Below, in pieces: positions 27,292-37,682 of a stretch of 64,000 nt of DNA (its first letter is position 1; each line of letters begins with the position of its first letter). The translations under genes were made by a program, and so were the position numbers. Under the pieces are notes generated by a model, which was not told the origin of the DNA, made no database searches, and saw only the letters and a list, made by a program, of their open reading frames with translations. Source of the DNA: RPQJ01 sp963726665 (GTDB lineage Bacteria > Pseudomonadota > Gammaproteobacteria > Steroidobacterales > Steroidobacteraceae); NCBI GenBank assembly GCA_963726665.1, contig CAVSDW010000012.1:682001-746000 (forward strand), read 5' to 3'.

Positions 27292-28383
27292 TCAAAGTGC
27301 GATGGCGATCCGCCCATGGCGGACGAACGGCGGGCGTACCACCGTCGCGGCGAGCAGCCGGCCACGAATCTCGACTTCACAAAGATCGGTCGTCTGGGAG
27401 GGGACCCGGGCGAGGCCGATGGACCGTTCGAGCGTCGGGGAGAAGGTGCCGCTCGTGACCTCCCCTTCGCCGACGGCCGGGACGATCACCTTCTGGTGAG
27501 AGCGCAGCACGGCCCGGTCGCCGAGCACCAGGCCGACCTGCTTGCGCGGAACCCCGCGCGCTTTCTGCTCTACGAGTGCGGCACGGCCGATGAAGTCGCG
27601 ATCCTGGGAATCCCAGCCGATGGTCCAGGCAAGCCCGCACTCGAGCGGGGACACCGTCTCGTCCATGTCGCTGCCGTAGAGATTCATGCCGGCCTCGAGT
27701 CGCAGCGTGTCGCGTGCGCCGAGCCCGCAGGGCATCACGCCCGCGTGCCGCAACCGCTCCCAGAAACCCGCCGCCTCACCGGTCGGCAGCATGATCTCCC
27801 AGCCGTCCTCGCCCGTGTAGCCGGTGCGCGCGACGAACCAGTCGCCGGCGGGCGCGCCGAAGAACGGGCTGAGATCCATCGCTCGCGACGCGAGGCCGGG
27901 ATCCAGCAGCGTAGCGGCCTTCGCCCGCGCGTTCGGCCCCTGCACGGCGATCATGGCAAGGTCCAGGCGCGGCTCGACCGACACCTCGAAGGCCCCGGCA
28001 TGCGTGCGCAGCCATTCGATATCCTTGTCGCGCGTGCCGGCGTTCACGACCATGCGGTACCAGCGATCGTCGAGGTAATAGACGATCAGGTCGTCGATGA
28101 TCCCGCCGTGCTCGCGCAACATGCAGGAATAGAGCGCCTTGCCCGACTGGGTGAGCTTCGCGACGTCGTTCGCGAGCAGCCTGCGCAGGAAATCACGGAC
28201 CCGGGGGCCGCGCAGGTCCACCACGCACATGTGGGAGACATCGAACATGCCCGCGTCGCGGCGCACCCCGTGGTGCTCCTCGATCTGCGAGCCGTAGTTG
28301 ACCGGCATGTCCCAGCCGCCGAAGTCGACCATCCGTGCGCCGGCAGCGGCGTGTGTTTCGTAGAGTGGTGTGCGCAGTCCCAT
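27292..28383 (-). CDS. gcvT: Aminomethyltransferase (glycine cleavage T protein)
   Basis: 363 residues. MGLRTPLYETHAAAGARMVD, FDVSHMCVVDLRGPRVRDFL, TGYTGEDGWEI and LRLEAGMNLYGSDMDETVSP are the conserved tetrahydrofolate-dependent aminomethyltransferase motifs. It releases ammonia and forms 5,10-methylene-tetrahydrofolate from aminomethyl-GcvH. The frame extends into the leader to 28536; ATG 28383 gives the correct N-terminus. The first gene after the glycine riboswitch and terminator. Confidence 0.97.
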   Translation of the reverse strand: MGLRTPLYETHAAAGARMVDFGGWDMPVNYGSQIEEHHGVRRDAGMFDVSHMCVVDLRGPRVRDFLRRLLANDVAKLTQSGKALYSCMLREHGGIIDDLIVYYLDDRWYRMVVNAGTRDKDIEWLRTHAGAFEVSVEPRLDLAMIAVQGPNARAKAATLLDPGLASRAMDLSPFFGAPAGDWFVARTGYTGEDGWEIMLPTGEAAGFWERLRHAGVMPCGLGARDTLRLEAGMNLYGSDMDETVSPLECGLAWTIGWDSQDRDFIGRAALVEQKARGVPRKQVGLVLGDRAVLRSHQKVIVPAVGEGEVTSGTFSPTLERSIGLARVPSQTTDLCEVEIRGRLLAATVVRPPFVRHGRIAIAL

Positions 28384-28403
28384 GTTCCATTTCCCGCAGC
28401 CAG

Positions 28404-28441
28404 AAAAGAAAAAAGGCGGCGGGCCGCCTAGGCCCGCCGCC
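28404..28441 (-). terminator. Riboswitch-linked Rho-independent terminator of the gcv leader
   Basis: On the minus strand an 11-base-pair perfect G/C stem (28441-28431 with 28425-28415, 5-base loop) is followed at once by TTTTTTCTTTTC. It lies between the glycine aptamers and the gcvT start (28383), where read-through would be allowed when glycine binds. Confidence 0.9.
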
Positions 28442-28613
28442 CCTCTGTCCTGTGACCTGAGAGATCGGGTGCCGGAAAACCGGCGCCGCACCCCTTCGGT
28501 GGGCCCCTCACGGGGCCGCTCTCCAGAGCCCATCAAGCACCGCCGTTCCTTTGCCTGAGCGTTTCCGGGCGGGTTGCGCCTTCGGCGGGGAAGCTGCCTT
28601 CCCTCTCTCCGGA
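28442..28613 (-). promoter_or_regulatory. Tandem glycine riboswitch
   Basis: Two aptamer-like units stand in series in the gcvT leader. The distal unit shows CGGAGAG, GCCGAAGGCGCAA and CGCTCAGGCAAAGGAA; the proximal unit shows TCTGGAGAG, CACCGAAGGGG and CTCTCAGGTCACAGGACAGA. These are the conserved core elements of the glycine (gcvT) riboswitch. A terminator follows directly, so this should be an ON switch: glycine binding lets RNA polymerase continue into gcvT. Outer limits are approximate. Confidence 0.92.
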
Positions 28614-28747
28614 CGGGCCTTGCGATGGGTGGAGGGATGTTACCCGAGCCCGGGGGCCGCGGCCAGCGAACCGGCGTCGCCGCTTGTCAATTGGCCGCCG
28701 GAGCCGGAACATCGCGGACCCCGGCGAATTCCTGGAGCGTCCAGCCA

Positions 28748-30528
28748 ATGCGAGCCATCATCCGGACCCTGGCCCCGATCGTCCTGCTGGCCGCGGCCGC
28801 CGCCGCGCCCGCCTCGCAGGCCGCAGACGACCCCGGTGCGCGGCTGAACGCGCTCTTCCAGTCCGAGTGGGAACGCGGGATGCGGGAAAATCCCCTCTCG
28901 GCGACCTACGTCGGCGACCACCGCTACGACGATCGCTGGCCCGACCTGTCCCCCGACGCCATGGCGAAGAGCGACGCCGAGGACCGCGCAGTGCTCGCCA
29001 CGCTGGCCGCGATGGATCCCGCCACGCTCACCGACGCCGACCGGCTCAACCGCGAGCTCTTCCGCCGCATGTACCAGGACTCGGTGGACTCCTATGAGTG
29101 GGGCGTCCAGGACATGCCCATCAACCAGCGCGGTGGCGTGCAGTCGGTGAGCGAGCTCGCCGGCCTGATCGACTTCACCACCGCCCGCGACTATGAGAAC
29201 TGGATCTCGCGCCTCGAGGGGATCGGGACCTACGTGGACCAGAACATCGCGCTCATGCGCGAAGGCGTGCGCCGCGGGCTCGTGCAGCCCAAGGTCATCA
29301 TGCAGCGCATCCCGGGCCAGATTGCGAAGCAGGTGGTCTCGGAGCCCGAGGCGAGCCCGTTCTACGCCCCATTCCGCACCATGCCGGCCGCCATGCCCGC
29401 GGCAGAGCAGGAGAAGTTCCGAGCGGCCGGACGCGCCGCCATCACGCGCTCAGTCGTCCCCGCGTACCGCCGCCTGCAGGATTACTTCGTCAAGGACTAC
29501 CTGCCCGCCTGCTCCGACTCCGTGGGCGTCTGGGCCCTGCCCGGCGGCGACGCCTGGTACCAGAACCGCATCGCCTGGTTCACGACCACGAACCTGACCG
29601 CGGACCAGGTCCACGAGATCGGCCTGAAGGAAGTCGCGCGCATCCGCGGCGAGATGCAGAAGGTCATCCAGCAGGTCGGGTTCAAGGGGACCTTCCCCGA
29701 GTTCCTGCAGTACCTGCGCACGGACCCGAAGTTCCGCTACACCGACCCGCAACGCCTGCTCACGGCGTACATGGTCATGGCGAAGCGCATCGACCCGCTG
29801 CTGCCGCAGTACTTCGGCAAGCTGCCGCGCCTGACGTACGGCGTGCGCCCGATCCCGGACGAGTCGGCGCCCGACACGACCGCCGCCTATTACCAGGGCG
29901 GGGCGCTGGACGGCCGCCGCGCGGGCTACTACTACGTGAACCTCTACAAGCCCGAGGAGCGCCCGATCTACGAGATCCCGGTGCTCACCATCCACGAGTC
30001 GGTGCCCGGCCATCACCTGCAGATCGCGCTCGCCCAGGAGCTGGGATCGGTGCCGATGTTCCGCCGCGACTTCGAGGCAACCGCGTTCGTCGAGGGCTGG
30101 GCGCTCTACAGCGAGAGCCTCGGACAGGAAATGGGCTTCTACGCCGATCCCTACGACAAGTTCGGCCAGCTCACCTACGAGATGTGGCGTGCCGTGCGGC
30201 TCGTCGTCGACACGGGCATCCACCACAAGCACTGGACACGCGAGCAGGCGATCCAGTTCTTCAAGGACAACGCCGCGAAGACCGAGCTCGACATCGTGAA
30301 CGAGGTGGACCGCTACATCGCATGGCCCGGCCAGGCGCTGGCCTACAAGATCGGCGAGCTGAAGATCAAGGAACTTCGAGCACGTGCCACCGCCGCGCTC
30401 GGGCCGGACTTCGACCTGCGCGCGTTCCACGACGTGGTGCTCGGCAGCGGCGCGATACCGCTCGACGTGCTCGAAGGCAACGTGCAGCGCTGGATTGCCG
30501 AACGTTCCGCCGCGGCCCAGCCCCGCCC

Positions 30529-30532
<4 letters not shown>
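28748..30532 (+). CDS. DUF885 family exported metallopeptidase-like protein
   Basis: 594 residues. N-terminal signal peptide (RAIIRTLAPIVLLAAAAAAP, cut near ASQA-AD) points to export. The DUF885 domain includes GGDAWYQNRIAWFTTTNLT, then TIHESVPGHHLQIALAQEL, a HE-x-x-P-G-H-H variant of a zinc-peptidase motif, and AFVEGWALYSESLGQEMGFY with the further Glu. The frame is open from 28574, but only ATG 28748 gives a signal peptide. The stop overlaps the ispG start as ATGA. The 109 bases between the riboswitch region and this start show no gene. Confidence 0.9.
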
Positions 30533-31754
<1,222 letters not shown>

Positions 31755-31758
<4 letters not shown>

Positions 31759-32090
31759 GCAAGCTGAAAGACCTGACCTGCGCTCCCTGCCCTGCCGGGA
31801 CGCCTCCACTGGCCTCCGCCGACGCAGCAAAGCTGCTGGCCGAACTGCAGCACGGCTGGCGCATCGCCGACGACGGCAAGTCCCTGCGCCGCGGCTACCG
31901 GTTCGCGAACTTCCACGAGACCATGGGCTTCGTAAACGCCCTGGCGTGGATCGCCAACACCGAAGACCACCATCCCGACCTCGAGGTCGGCTACGACTAT
32001 TGCCGCATCACGTTCGCGACGCATTCGATCGGCGGTCTCTCGCGGAACGACTTCATCTGCGCGGCGAAGACCGACGCGTTGGGCGCGTGA
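31755..32090 (+). CDS. Pterin-4-alpha-carbinolamine dehydratase
   Basis: 111 residues. The family motif FVNALAWIANTEDHHPDLEVGYDYC (shown here as its parts WIANTEDHHPD and YDYCRITFATHSIGGLS) is complete. It dehydrates 4a-carbinolamine pterins after aromatic amino acid hydroxylation, or serves an accessory pterin role where no hydroxylase is present; no hydroxylase gene is seen in the window. ATG 31755 overlaps the ispG stop as ATGA. Confidence 0.93.
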
Positions 32091-32159
32091 GCTGGCACCG
32101 GACGCCCGGAACTGCGGAGCAACGACGAGGAATTCCAGTCGATTCGAGCGGGGGGAACA

Positions 32160-33002
32160 ATGGACAACGACACCCGGGAAACCGGCGACGGGACGGCGCT
32201 GCCGTTCGTCGCGCCGTGCATTGCGCTTGCGACGTTCGCGCCGATCCAGTGGGTGCGACTCGGCTGGCACGACATGTGGGCCGCGCCGCGGCAGAGCCTG
32301 ACCTACGGCGCGATCGTGGTCGTACTCAGCCTCGCGCTGGCGACGATCGCCGTCCGCTACGGCGGCTATTTCGAGCTGCTGGCCCTCGTGTCCGGCTTTG
32401 TCCTCATCGCCCCGGTGCTCGCCGTCGGTACCTACGTGATCAGCAGCCAGCTGGAGCGTGGCGAGAAGCCTTCCCTGCGCCGTTGCCTGCGCGAGGAGCA
32501 GCGCGCGCTCGGCAACCTGATGGTGTTCGCGCTGATGCTGATGGTGGTATTCCTCGTGTGGGCCCGCGCCGGCTCCGCCGTTCACGTCTTCTTCCCCATC
32601 GGCGAAGCCCCGGACTGGCGCGACTACCTGACGTTCTTCGGCATCGGCAGCGCGATCGGCTCGATCTTCGCCGCCATCGTGTTCTCGGCGGCCGCATTTT
32701 CGCTGCCGATGCTGGTGGACCGGCGGGTGGACAGCGTCACGGCCGTCGTGACCAGCATCAATGCCGTATTGCGTAACAAGCCCGCCATGGCCGTATGGGC
32801 CGCCTGCATCGTGCTCGCAGTAGCGCCAGGGTTCGCGCTGCTCTTCATGGGCCACGCGCGCGGCGGCGGACTCGCGTGGATCATGGTGGGGCTCGGCCTC
32901 ACGCTGCCGCTCATCGGCCACGCCACGTGGCATGCGTACCGGGAGACCGTGGACGCAAGCGCCTGGCCACTGAATGACGAAAATCGCGGTGAGATTGAGT
33001 AG
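32160..33002 (+). CDS. DUF2189 family inner-membrane protein
   Basis: 280 residues with about six hydrophobic segments (for example LTYGAIVVVLSLALATIAV, FELLALVSGFVLIAPVLAVG, MVFALMLMVVFLVWARAG). The segment around VGTYVISSQLERGEKPSL is typical of DUF2189 proteins. Function unknown. A GGGGGGAA stretch precedes ATG 32160. The stop is followed immediately by the region of the next gene. Confidence 0.8.
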   Translation: MDNDTRETGDGTALPFVAPCIALATFAPIQWVRLGWHDMWAAPRQSLTYGAIVVVLSLALATIAVRYGGYFELLALVSGFVLIAPVLAVGTYVISSQLERGEKPSLRRCLREEQRALGNLMVFALMLMVVFLVWARAGSAVHVFFPIGEAPDWRDYLTFFGIGSAIGSIFAAIVFSAAAFSLPMLVDRRVDSVTAVVTSINAVLRNKPAMAVWAACIVLAVAPGFALLFMGHARGGGLAWIMVGLGLTLPLIGHATWHAYRETVDASAWPLNDENRGEIE

Positions 33003-33029
33003 ATGAAAAACCACGGCAGGAGTGCGGTC

Positions 33030-34415
33030 ATGAAGCCAGCGGAACGGAGGCTGGCGCAGGCAGCGGCCACGGCAATCCTCGGGATCGACACGCTTTGGGG
33101 CGGGGACGTCATGAACCCGTCGGGCACCGGGCGATTCATTGCGGATTCCTGGTTCTCCGACGAACCGCTGCCCAGGGCGTACAAGCATCCCGCGGCTGCG
33201 AGGCTGCGCAGGAACGGTGGCGTTTCGGGCCAGCAGGTCGACGTATCGGCCGTCGATGCATACCTGGAGGCCGTGGACATTCCAGCAGCAATCGGCGAGA
33301 TGAACGATTATGCGGGCAACGTCGACAAGCTGCGTGGGGCGTACCTGCAGGGCATGTGCGAGTGCCTCGGCGTGATGTGGGACCTCGTGCAGGAACGGCT
33401 TGGACGTGGGCCCGCAGTGACGTACGAGCGCTGCATCGTCGCCTCAACCGGCGCGGCCCCGACCGCCTCCGATCCGCTGTCGAAGCGCGAACGGGTCGCG
33501 GAACTGCTCGCAGGACAGGGATACCGGTCGGGTTCCCGGGCGAAGTTGCTGTCCGCGGTTGACGCATGGCGACACGAGCGCACGGTGCCGAAGAAGTCGA
33601 TCGCCTTGCTGGCGGACGCCTGCATCGCGCAGTTCGACGCAGGCGCCGCGAAGCACATCGCGCCTCACCTGCCGCGGTCCCTGCACGGTGTTCCTCGGGC
33701 AAACATCCGGTTCCTCGCCATCCAGGATGCGTGGTTTTCGGGGTCGATGAACTACCTCGGCCGCGCGCGCAACCGTGACGGCTCGCCGCAGTACGAGGCG
33801 ACCTACGAGATCAACGCATCGCTCGAGATCTCCGTGCCCGAGTTCATGCAGCTCGTGTCGCACGAAGTCGTGCCAGGCCACGTGACCAACTTCGCCTGGA
33901 TCCAGGCGCTGTACGCGCGCCGTATGCTCGGCTTCGAGGCCACGGTGCTGACGATGAACACGCGCGGCGCGGCCCTGTCGGAAGGCATCGCGAACAACGC
34001 GATACTCATGGCGTTCGGCGTCACCGAGATCGACGAGTTGCCCGACGTCGACCTGCAGATCGGCACGCTGCTGGCGCTGCTCCAGGACGACGCGAAGAAC
34101 CAGTCTTCGTTTCTCACCTGGGGACGGGGCTGGCAGACGGAAAAGGTGCGGAGCGTGCTGCGCAACGAGTACCTGTGCTCCGACGAACGCGCCGACAAGC
34201 TGTCGGGTGCCTGGGGACGTCATCCGCTGCTGGGCCGCATGTACCTGCCTGTCTACCGCGCCGGTACGGTCAAGGTCGCGGCCCTGCGCAGGCGACATCC
34301 ACCGGAAAAGGTCATTCCCGCGCTTTACGGCGCGCTCGGGATGGTCGACCTGGTGACGATCGACCAGGTGCTCGGTGGAGCCAGCTCGAGGAACCGTCGT
34401 GCCCGAGGCCGCTGA
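33030..34415 (+). CDS. HE-VPGH motif protein, distant DUF885 relative
   Basis: 461 residues from ATG 33030, which has AGGAG seven bases upstream; an in-frame ATG at 33003 lacks a good ribosome site. No signal peptide. The middle contains LVSHEVVPGHVTNFAWIQAL, close to the HESVPGHH motif of the exported DUF885 protein 3 kb upstream, and a later AALSEGIANNAILMAFGV resembles its EGWALYSE element in position. This suggests a cytoplasmic metallohydrolase of the same clan; I do not recognise a named family. Neighbours give no clear pathway. Confidence 0.7.
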   Translation: MKPAERRLAQAAATAILGIDTLWGGDVMNPSGTGRFIADSWFSDEPLPRAYKHPAAARLRRNGGVSGQQVDVSAVDAYLEAVDIPAAIGEMNDYAGNVDKLRGAYLQGMCECLGVMWDLVQERLGRGPAVTYERCIVASTGAAPTASDPLSKRERVAELLAGQGYRSGSRAKLLSAVDAWRHERTVPKKSIALLADACIAQFDAGAAKHIAPHLPRSLHGVPRANIRFLAIQDAWFSGSMNYLGRARNRDGSPQYEATYEINASLEISVPEFMQLVSHEVVPGHVTNFAWIQALYARRMLGFEATVLTMNTRGAALSEGIANNAILMAFGVTEIDELPDVDLQIGTLLALLQDDAKNQSSFLTWGRGWQTEKVRSVLRNEYLCSDERADKLSGAWGRHPLLGRMYLPVYRAGTVKVAALRRRHPPEKVIPALYGALGMVDLVTIDQVLGGASSRNRRARGR

Positions 34416-34773
34416 GGACGCGGTCGACAGCAATGCGCTGGACGCCGCGGCCGACTCCAGGCCGTGGGCCGTCTACCTGCTCGATTGCCACGGCGGCAGG
34501 AGCTACATCGGCATCAGTCCGTGCCCGCAGCAGCGCTTCGAGGCACACCGGGCCGGCAAGGGAGCGGCCTTCACGCGGGCCAATCGTCCAGAGGCTCTTT
34601 CAGCGGTCGTCTGGTTCGAGAGTCGAAGTGCCGCCGCATCCATGGAGGCGCGGCTGAAGGCGCTCGCGCGGCCTTCGAAGCTCGAGTGGTTCAGCGGTTT
34701 TGCGACGACGACCGCTTCGAGCCCGGCCACGCGGGACGACGGACTGGCCAGTCTCTCCCGCCGCGGCCGGTAG
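34399..34773 (+). CDS. GIY-YIG nuclease family protein
   Basis: 124 residues. Single GIY-YIG domain: WAVYLLDCHGGRSYIGIS carries the two strands (VYLL in place of GIY, and YIG), followed by RFEAHRAGKGAAFTRANRPE with the conserved Arg/His, and the Glu-bearing SMEARLKALARPSK helix. Most like the UPF0213/YhbQ-type proteins. Role in the cell unknown, presumably DNA processing. GTG 34399 has GAGGA six bases upstream and is preferred over GTG 34375; it overlaps the previous gene by 17 bases. Confidence 0.85.
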   Translation: MPEAAEDAVDSNALDAAADSRPWAVYLLDCHGGRSYIGISPCPQQRFEAHRAGKGAAFTRANRPEALSAVVWFESRSAAASMEARLKALARPSKLEWFSGFATTTASSPATRDDGLASLSRRGR

Positions 34774-34906
34774 CTGCTGGCTGACCCGGCCGGCGGAATC
34801 GACCCCGAAGCGGACATCTGACACTGCCGCGCAATTGGCTTTGACACAGGCGCGCCCGGCAGTTACACCACGCGAGGCTCTTTCCAACGCCGCCGGGAGA
34901 CACCGC

Positions 34907-36413
34907 ATGAGCGGAGCCACGAATGCGCCAGACCGGGGCCCGATCCCCGAGTTCAAGCAGGTCATGGGCCACCCCGGCCCGCTCTGGATGCTGTTCATGT
35001 CGGAATTCTGGGAACGCTTCGCGTTCTACGGCATCCGCTGGGCCCTGGTGCTCTACATCGTGGCGCAGTTCTACGGTGGCAATCAGTCCGGCCAGGCCGA
35101 TGCCAACCTCACCTACGGCTCGTATCTCGCGCTGGTATACGCCGGCGCGATCTTCGGTGGCTACATCGCCGACAAGATCATCGGCTACCAGCGCTCGATT
35201 CTGATCGGGGCCGTGTTCATGGCAGCCGGCCTGTTCATGATCATGTTGCCGGACCCGATGCTGTTCAAGCTCGGTCTCGCCACGATCATCGTCGGCAACG
35301 GCATGTTCAAGCCGAACATCTCGACCATGGTCGGCAAGCTCTACTCGATCACCGATGAGCGCCGCGACTCGGGCTTCACGATCTTCTACATGGGCATCAA
35401 CATGGGCGCGTTCATCGCGCCGATCATCACGGGCTGGATGGCGAGTTCGCTGTTTGGCACCGACGCCGCGCCCGCCTACAAGTACGTATTCGGCGCGTCC
35501 GGCGTCGGCATGTTGATCAGCATGGCGTGGTTCTACTTCGGCCGGCGCCAGCTGCATGACATCGGCAGGCCGCCGGCGGAAGCGCCGGGCCGCGAACGGG
35601 CCGTCTACGTGGCGATCGGCGCGCTGTGCGTGATCCCGCTGGTCTACTCGCTGCTTGCGCTCGGCGCCGGGACGCTCCAGTACGTGCTGACCGCGCTGTT
35701 CGTCGGTCTGGCCTCGATGCTGATGATCGAGGGTATTCGCGGCGGCGCAGTGGCCCGCGACAGGACCATCGCGATGCTGATCATCTTCGCCTTCAACATC
35801 CTGTTCTGGATGTTCTACGAGCAGGCCGGCAACTCGTTCACGTTCCTCGCAGACCAGATTGTCGACCGGGTCCTCGGCGGCTTCGTCTTCCCGACCGCCT
35901 GGTTTCAGTCGGTATCAGCGCTTGCAGTCATCATGCTCGCGCCCGTCGTCGCCTGGGTCTGGGTGTGGCTGGCGAAGCGCAACCTGAACCCCTCGATTCC
36001 GCGCAAGTTCGGCCTCGGCCTGATGTTCAATGGCCTGGCTTTCCTGTTGCTGATGTTCGCGCTGTCGAACCTGGTGAGCGACGACGGGCAAGATTCCGTT
36101 CTGGACCCTGATCGCCACCTACTTCATTCAAGTGGTCGGCGAGCTGTGTCTGTCGCCGATCGGCCTGTCGATGGTGACCAAGCTGGCCCCGGTGCGCCTG
36201 GTCGGCCTTGGCATGGGCGGCTGGTTCCTCTCCACCGGCATCGGCAACAATCTGTCTGGCATCTTCGCCAGCGTGGTCAGCGGAGAGACCGGCATGACCA
36301 CGACCTCGGCGCTGGCGGGCTACACCTTCGGCTTCTGGGCCCTGGTCGGCTCCGGCGTCGTGCTGTTCCTGATTGCGCCATTGATCCAGCGCTTGATGCA
36401 CGGCGTGAAGTGA
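34907..36413 (+). CDS. POT/PTR family proton-coupled oligopeptide transporter, frameshifted
   Basis: About 501 residues after removal of one G from GGG (36086-36088). The first frame holds LWMLFMSEFWERFAFYGIRW (the ExxER-type helix 1), AIFGGYIADKIIGYQRSI, GNGMFKPNISTMVGKLY and FYMGINMGAFIAPIITGW. The second frame carries the end: FWTLIATYFIQVVGELCLSP and LGMGGWFLSTGIGNNLSG. These are POT signatures for H+-driven di/tripeptide uptake. ATG 34907 follows GGGAGA. It faces the hydroxyproline cluster tail to tail, 30 bases apart. Confidence 0.9.
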
Positions 36414-36443
36414 CCACTGCCGGCTGCCAACCGTGAATCCTGA

Positions 36444-37682
36444 CTACTGGTACCGGTCCGGACTGAGCAACGTCAGGTCGATTGCCGGTTTCTCGTCCGA
36501 CAACACTTGCGCCATCAACTTGCCGGTAATCGGTCCGAGACTGAGCCCCATCATGGAATGGCCCGTCGCCACGCAGAGATTGGCATACCGGCTCACCCGG
36601 CCCATGTACGGCATGCCGTCGGGCGCGAACGGGCGAAAGCCATGCCAGACCGGCAGACCGCTCAACTCCCTGGTCGTGTATTCCGGGAAGTAGTCGGGGA
36701 TCGCCTTCAGGATCCCGCTCACCCGCGATGGATTGACGCGCTCGTCCAGCCCGGCAATCTCCATCGTTCCGCCCAGTCGCAGCGAATCGCCCATGGGTGT
36801 CACCGCGATGCGCGCCTCTGTCAATATCGAACAGATTGCCGGCAGTCGTTTCGCCCTGGGAACCGTCACACTGTAACCCTTGCCGGCCTGCATCGGCAGT
36901 TTCACGCCCAGGCTACGCGCCAGTTGCGTCGACCAGATTCCGCCGGCGATGACGTACTCATCGCCGGCCAGCTCGCCACGATTCGTCTGCACACCGGCAA
37001 TGCGGCCACCCTCGACGCGCCAGCCGGTCACGTCCGTGTTCCAGGAGACATTCTGCCCGCGCGCAAGTGCGTCGATGAACCGATGCGGCGTCAGATGGCA
37101 GTCCAGCGGGTAATGAACCGCCCCTGCAATCTCCATGCGGATCCCCGGTTCGAGTTTCGCGGTCGCCTCCGGCGTAAGAACCTCCGCCGGTATCCCGAGT
37201 TGCCGGGCCGCCGCTCCCGTCCTGGTTTCCTCCGCCAGCCCGTGCTCCGTCCTGCAGAGCATGAGCAAGCCTTTTCTCACCAGCTCGAAATCATTTCCCG
37301 GCACCGCCGCCAGTTCCTCGAAGAGCTGCCGGCTCGCCAGGCTCAGATCGCGAATCAATGGCGCCGACCGCGCGACATGTTCCGCCGTCGCGGCCCGCCA
37401 GAACTTCCAGCCCCAGCTCAACAACTCCGCATCCAGCCGCGGCTTGATGTAGAAGGGACTCTCGGGATTCCACATCCATTTCAGTCCGAGCGCCACCGCG
37501 CCCGGCGCCGCCAGCGGCACGAAATGGCTCGGCACGATCATGCCGGCATTGTTGCGCGAACAGCAGTCATGGTCGGGCGCGCCGCGTTCGATCACGGTGA
37601 CGCGATGCCCTTTCTGTTGCGCGTAGTAAGCGGTTGCCAGCCCGATGACGCCACCGCCAATCACGATGACGGACTTGCTCAT
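36444..37682 (-). CDS. FAD-dependent D-amino acid oxidase/dehydrogenase, likely D-hydroxyproline
   Basis: 412 residues of the DadA type. N-terminal FAD site VIVIGGGVIGLATAYYAQQK, substrate/FAD region CCSRNNAGMIVPSHF, and C-terminal HGFRPFAPDGMPYMGR with ATGHSMMGLSLGPITG. Alone it could be any D-amino acid dehydrogenase. The overlap (ATGA) with a 4-hydroxyproline 2-epimerase gene and the next lyase gene makes cis-4-hydroxy-D-proline oxidation to 1-pyrroline-4-hydroxy-2-carboxylate the best assignment (LhpB role). Electrons probably go to the respiratory chain. Confidence 0.85.
   Translation of the reverse strand: MSKSVIVIGGGVIGLATAYYAQQKGHRVTVIERGAPDHDCCSRNNAGMIVPSHFVPLAAPGAVALGLKWMWNPESPFYIKPRLDAELLSWGWKFWRAATAEHVARSAPLIRDLSLASRQLFEELAAVPGNDFELVRKGLLMLCRTEHGLAEETRTGAAARQLGIPAEVLTPEATAKLEPGIRMEIAGAVHYPLDCHLTPHRFIDALARGQNVSWNTDVTGWRVEGGRIAGVQTNRGELAGDEYVIAGGIWSTQLARSLGVKLPMQAGKGYSVTVPRAKRLPAICSILTEARIAVTPMGDSLRLGGTMEIAGLDERVNPSRVSGILKAIPDYFPEYTTRELSGLPVWHGFRPFAPDGMPYMGRVSRYANLCVATGHSMMGLSLGPITGKLMAQVLSDEKPAIDLTLLSPDRYQ

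Noticed and set aside
28684..28689. Perfect TTGACA on the minus strand as the gcv -35 box
   Set aside because: No -10-like hexamer at 16-18 bases; the riboswitch begins about 70 bases further on, so the distance does not fit.
36086..36088. Programmed frameshifting in the POT gene (and the other four broken genes)
   Set aside because: No slippery heptamer with a downstream structure is evident, homologous families are not known to use it, and all five events have the same +1 sense.
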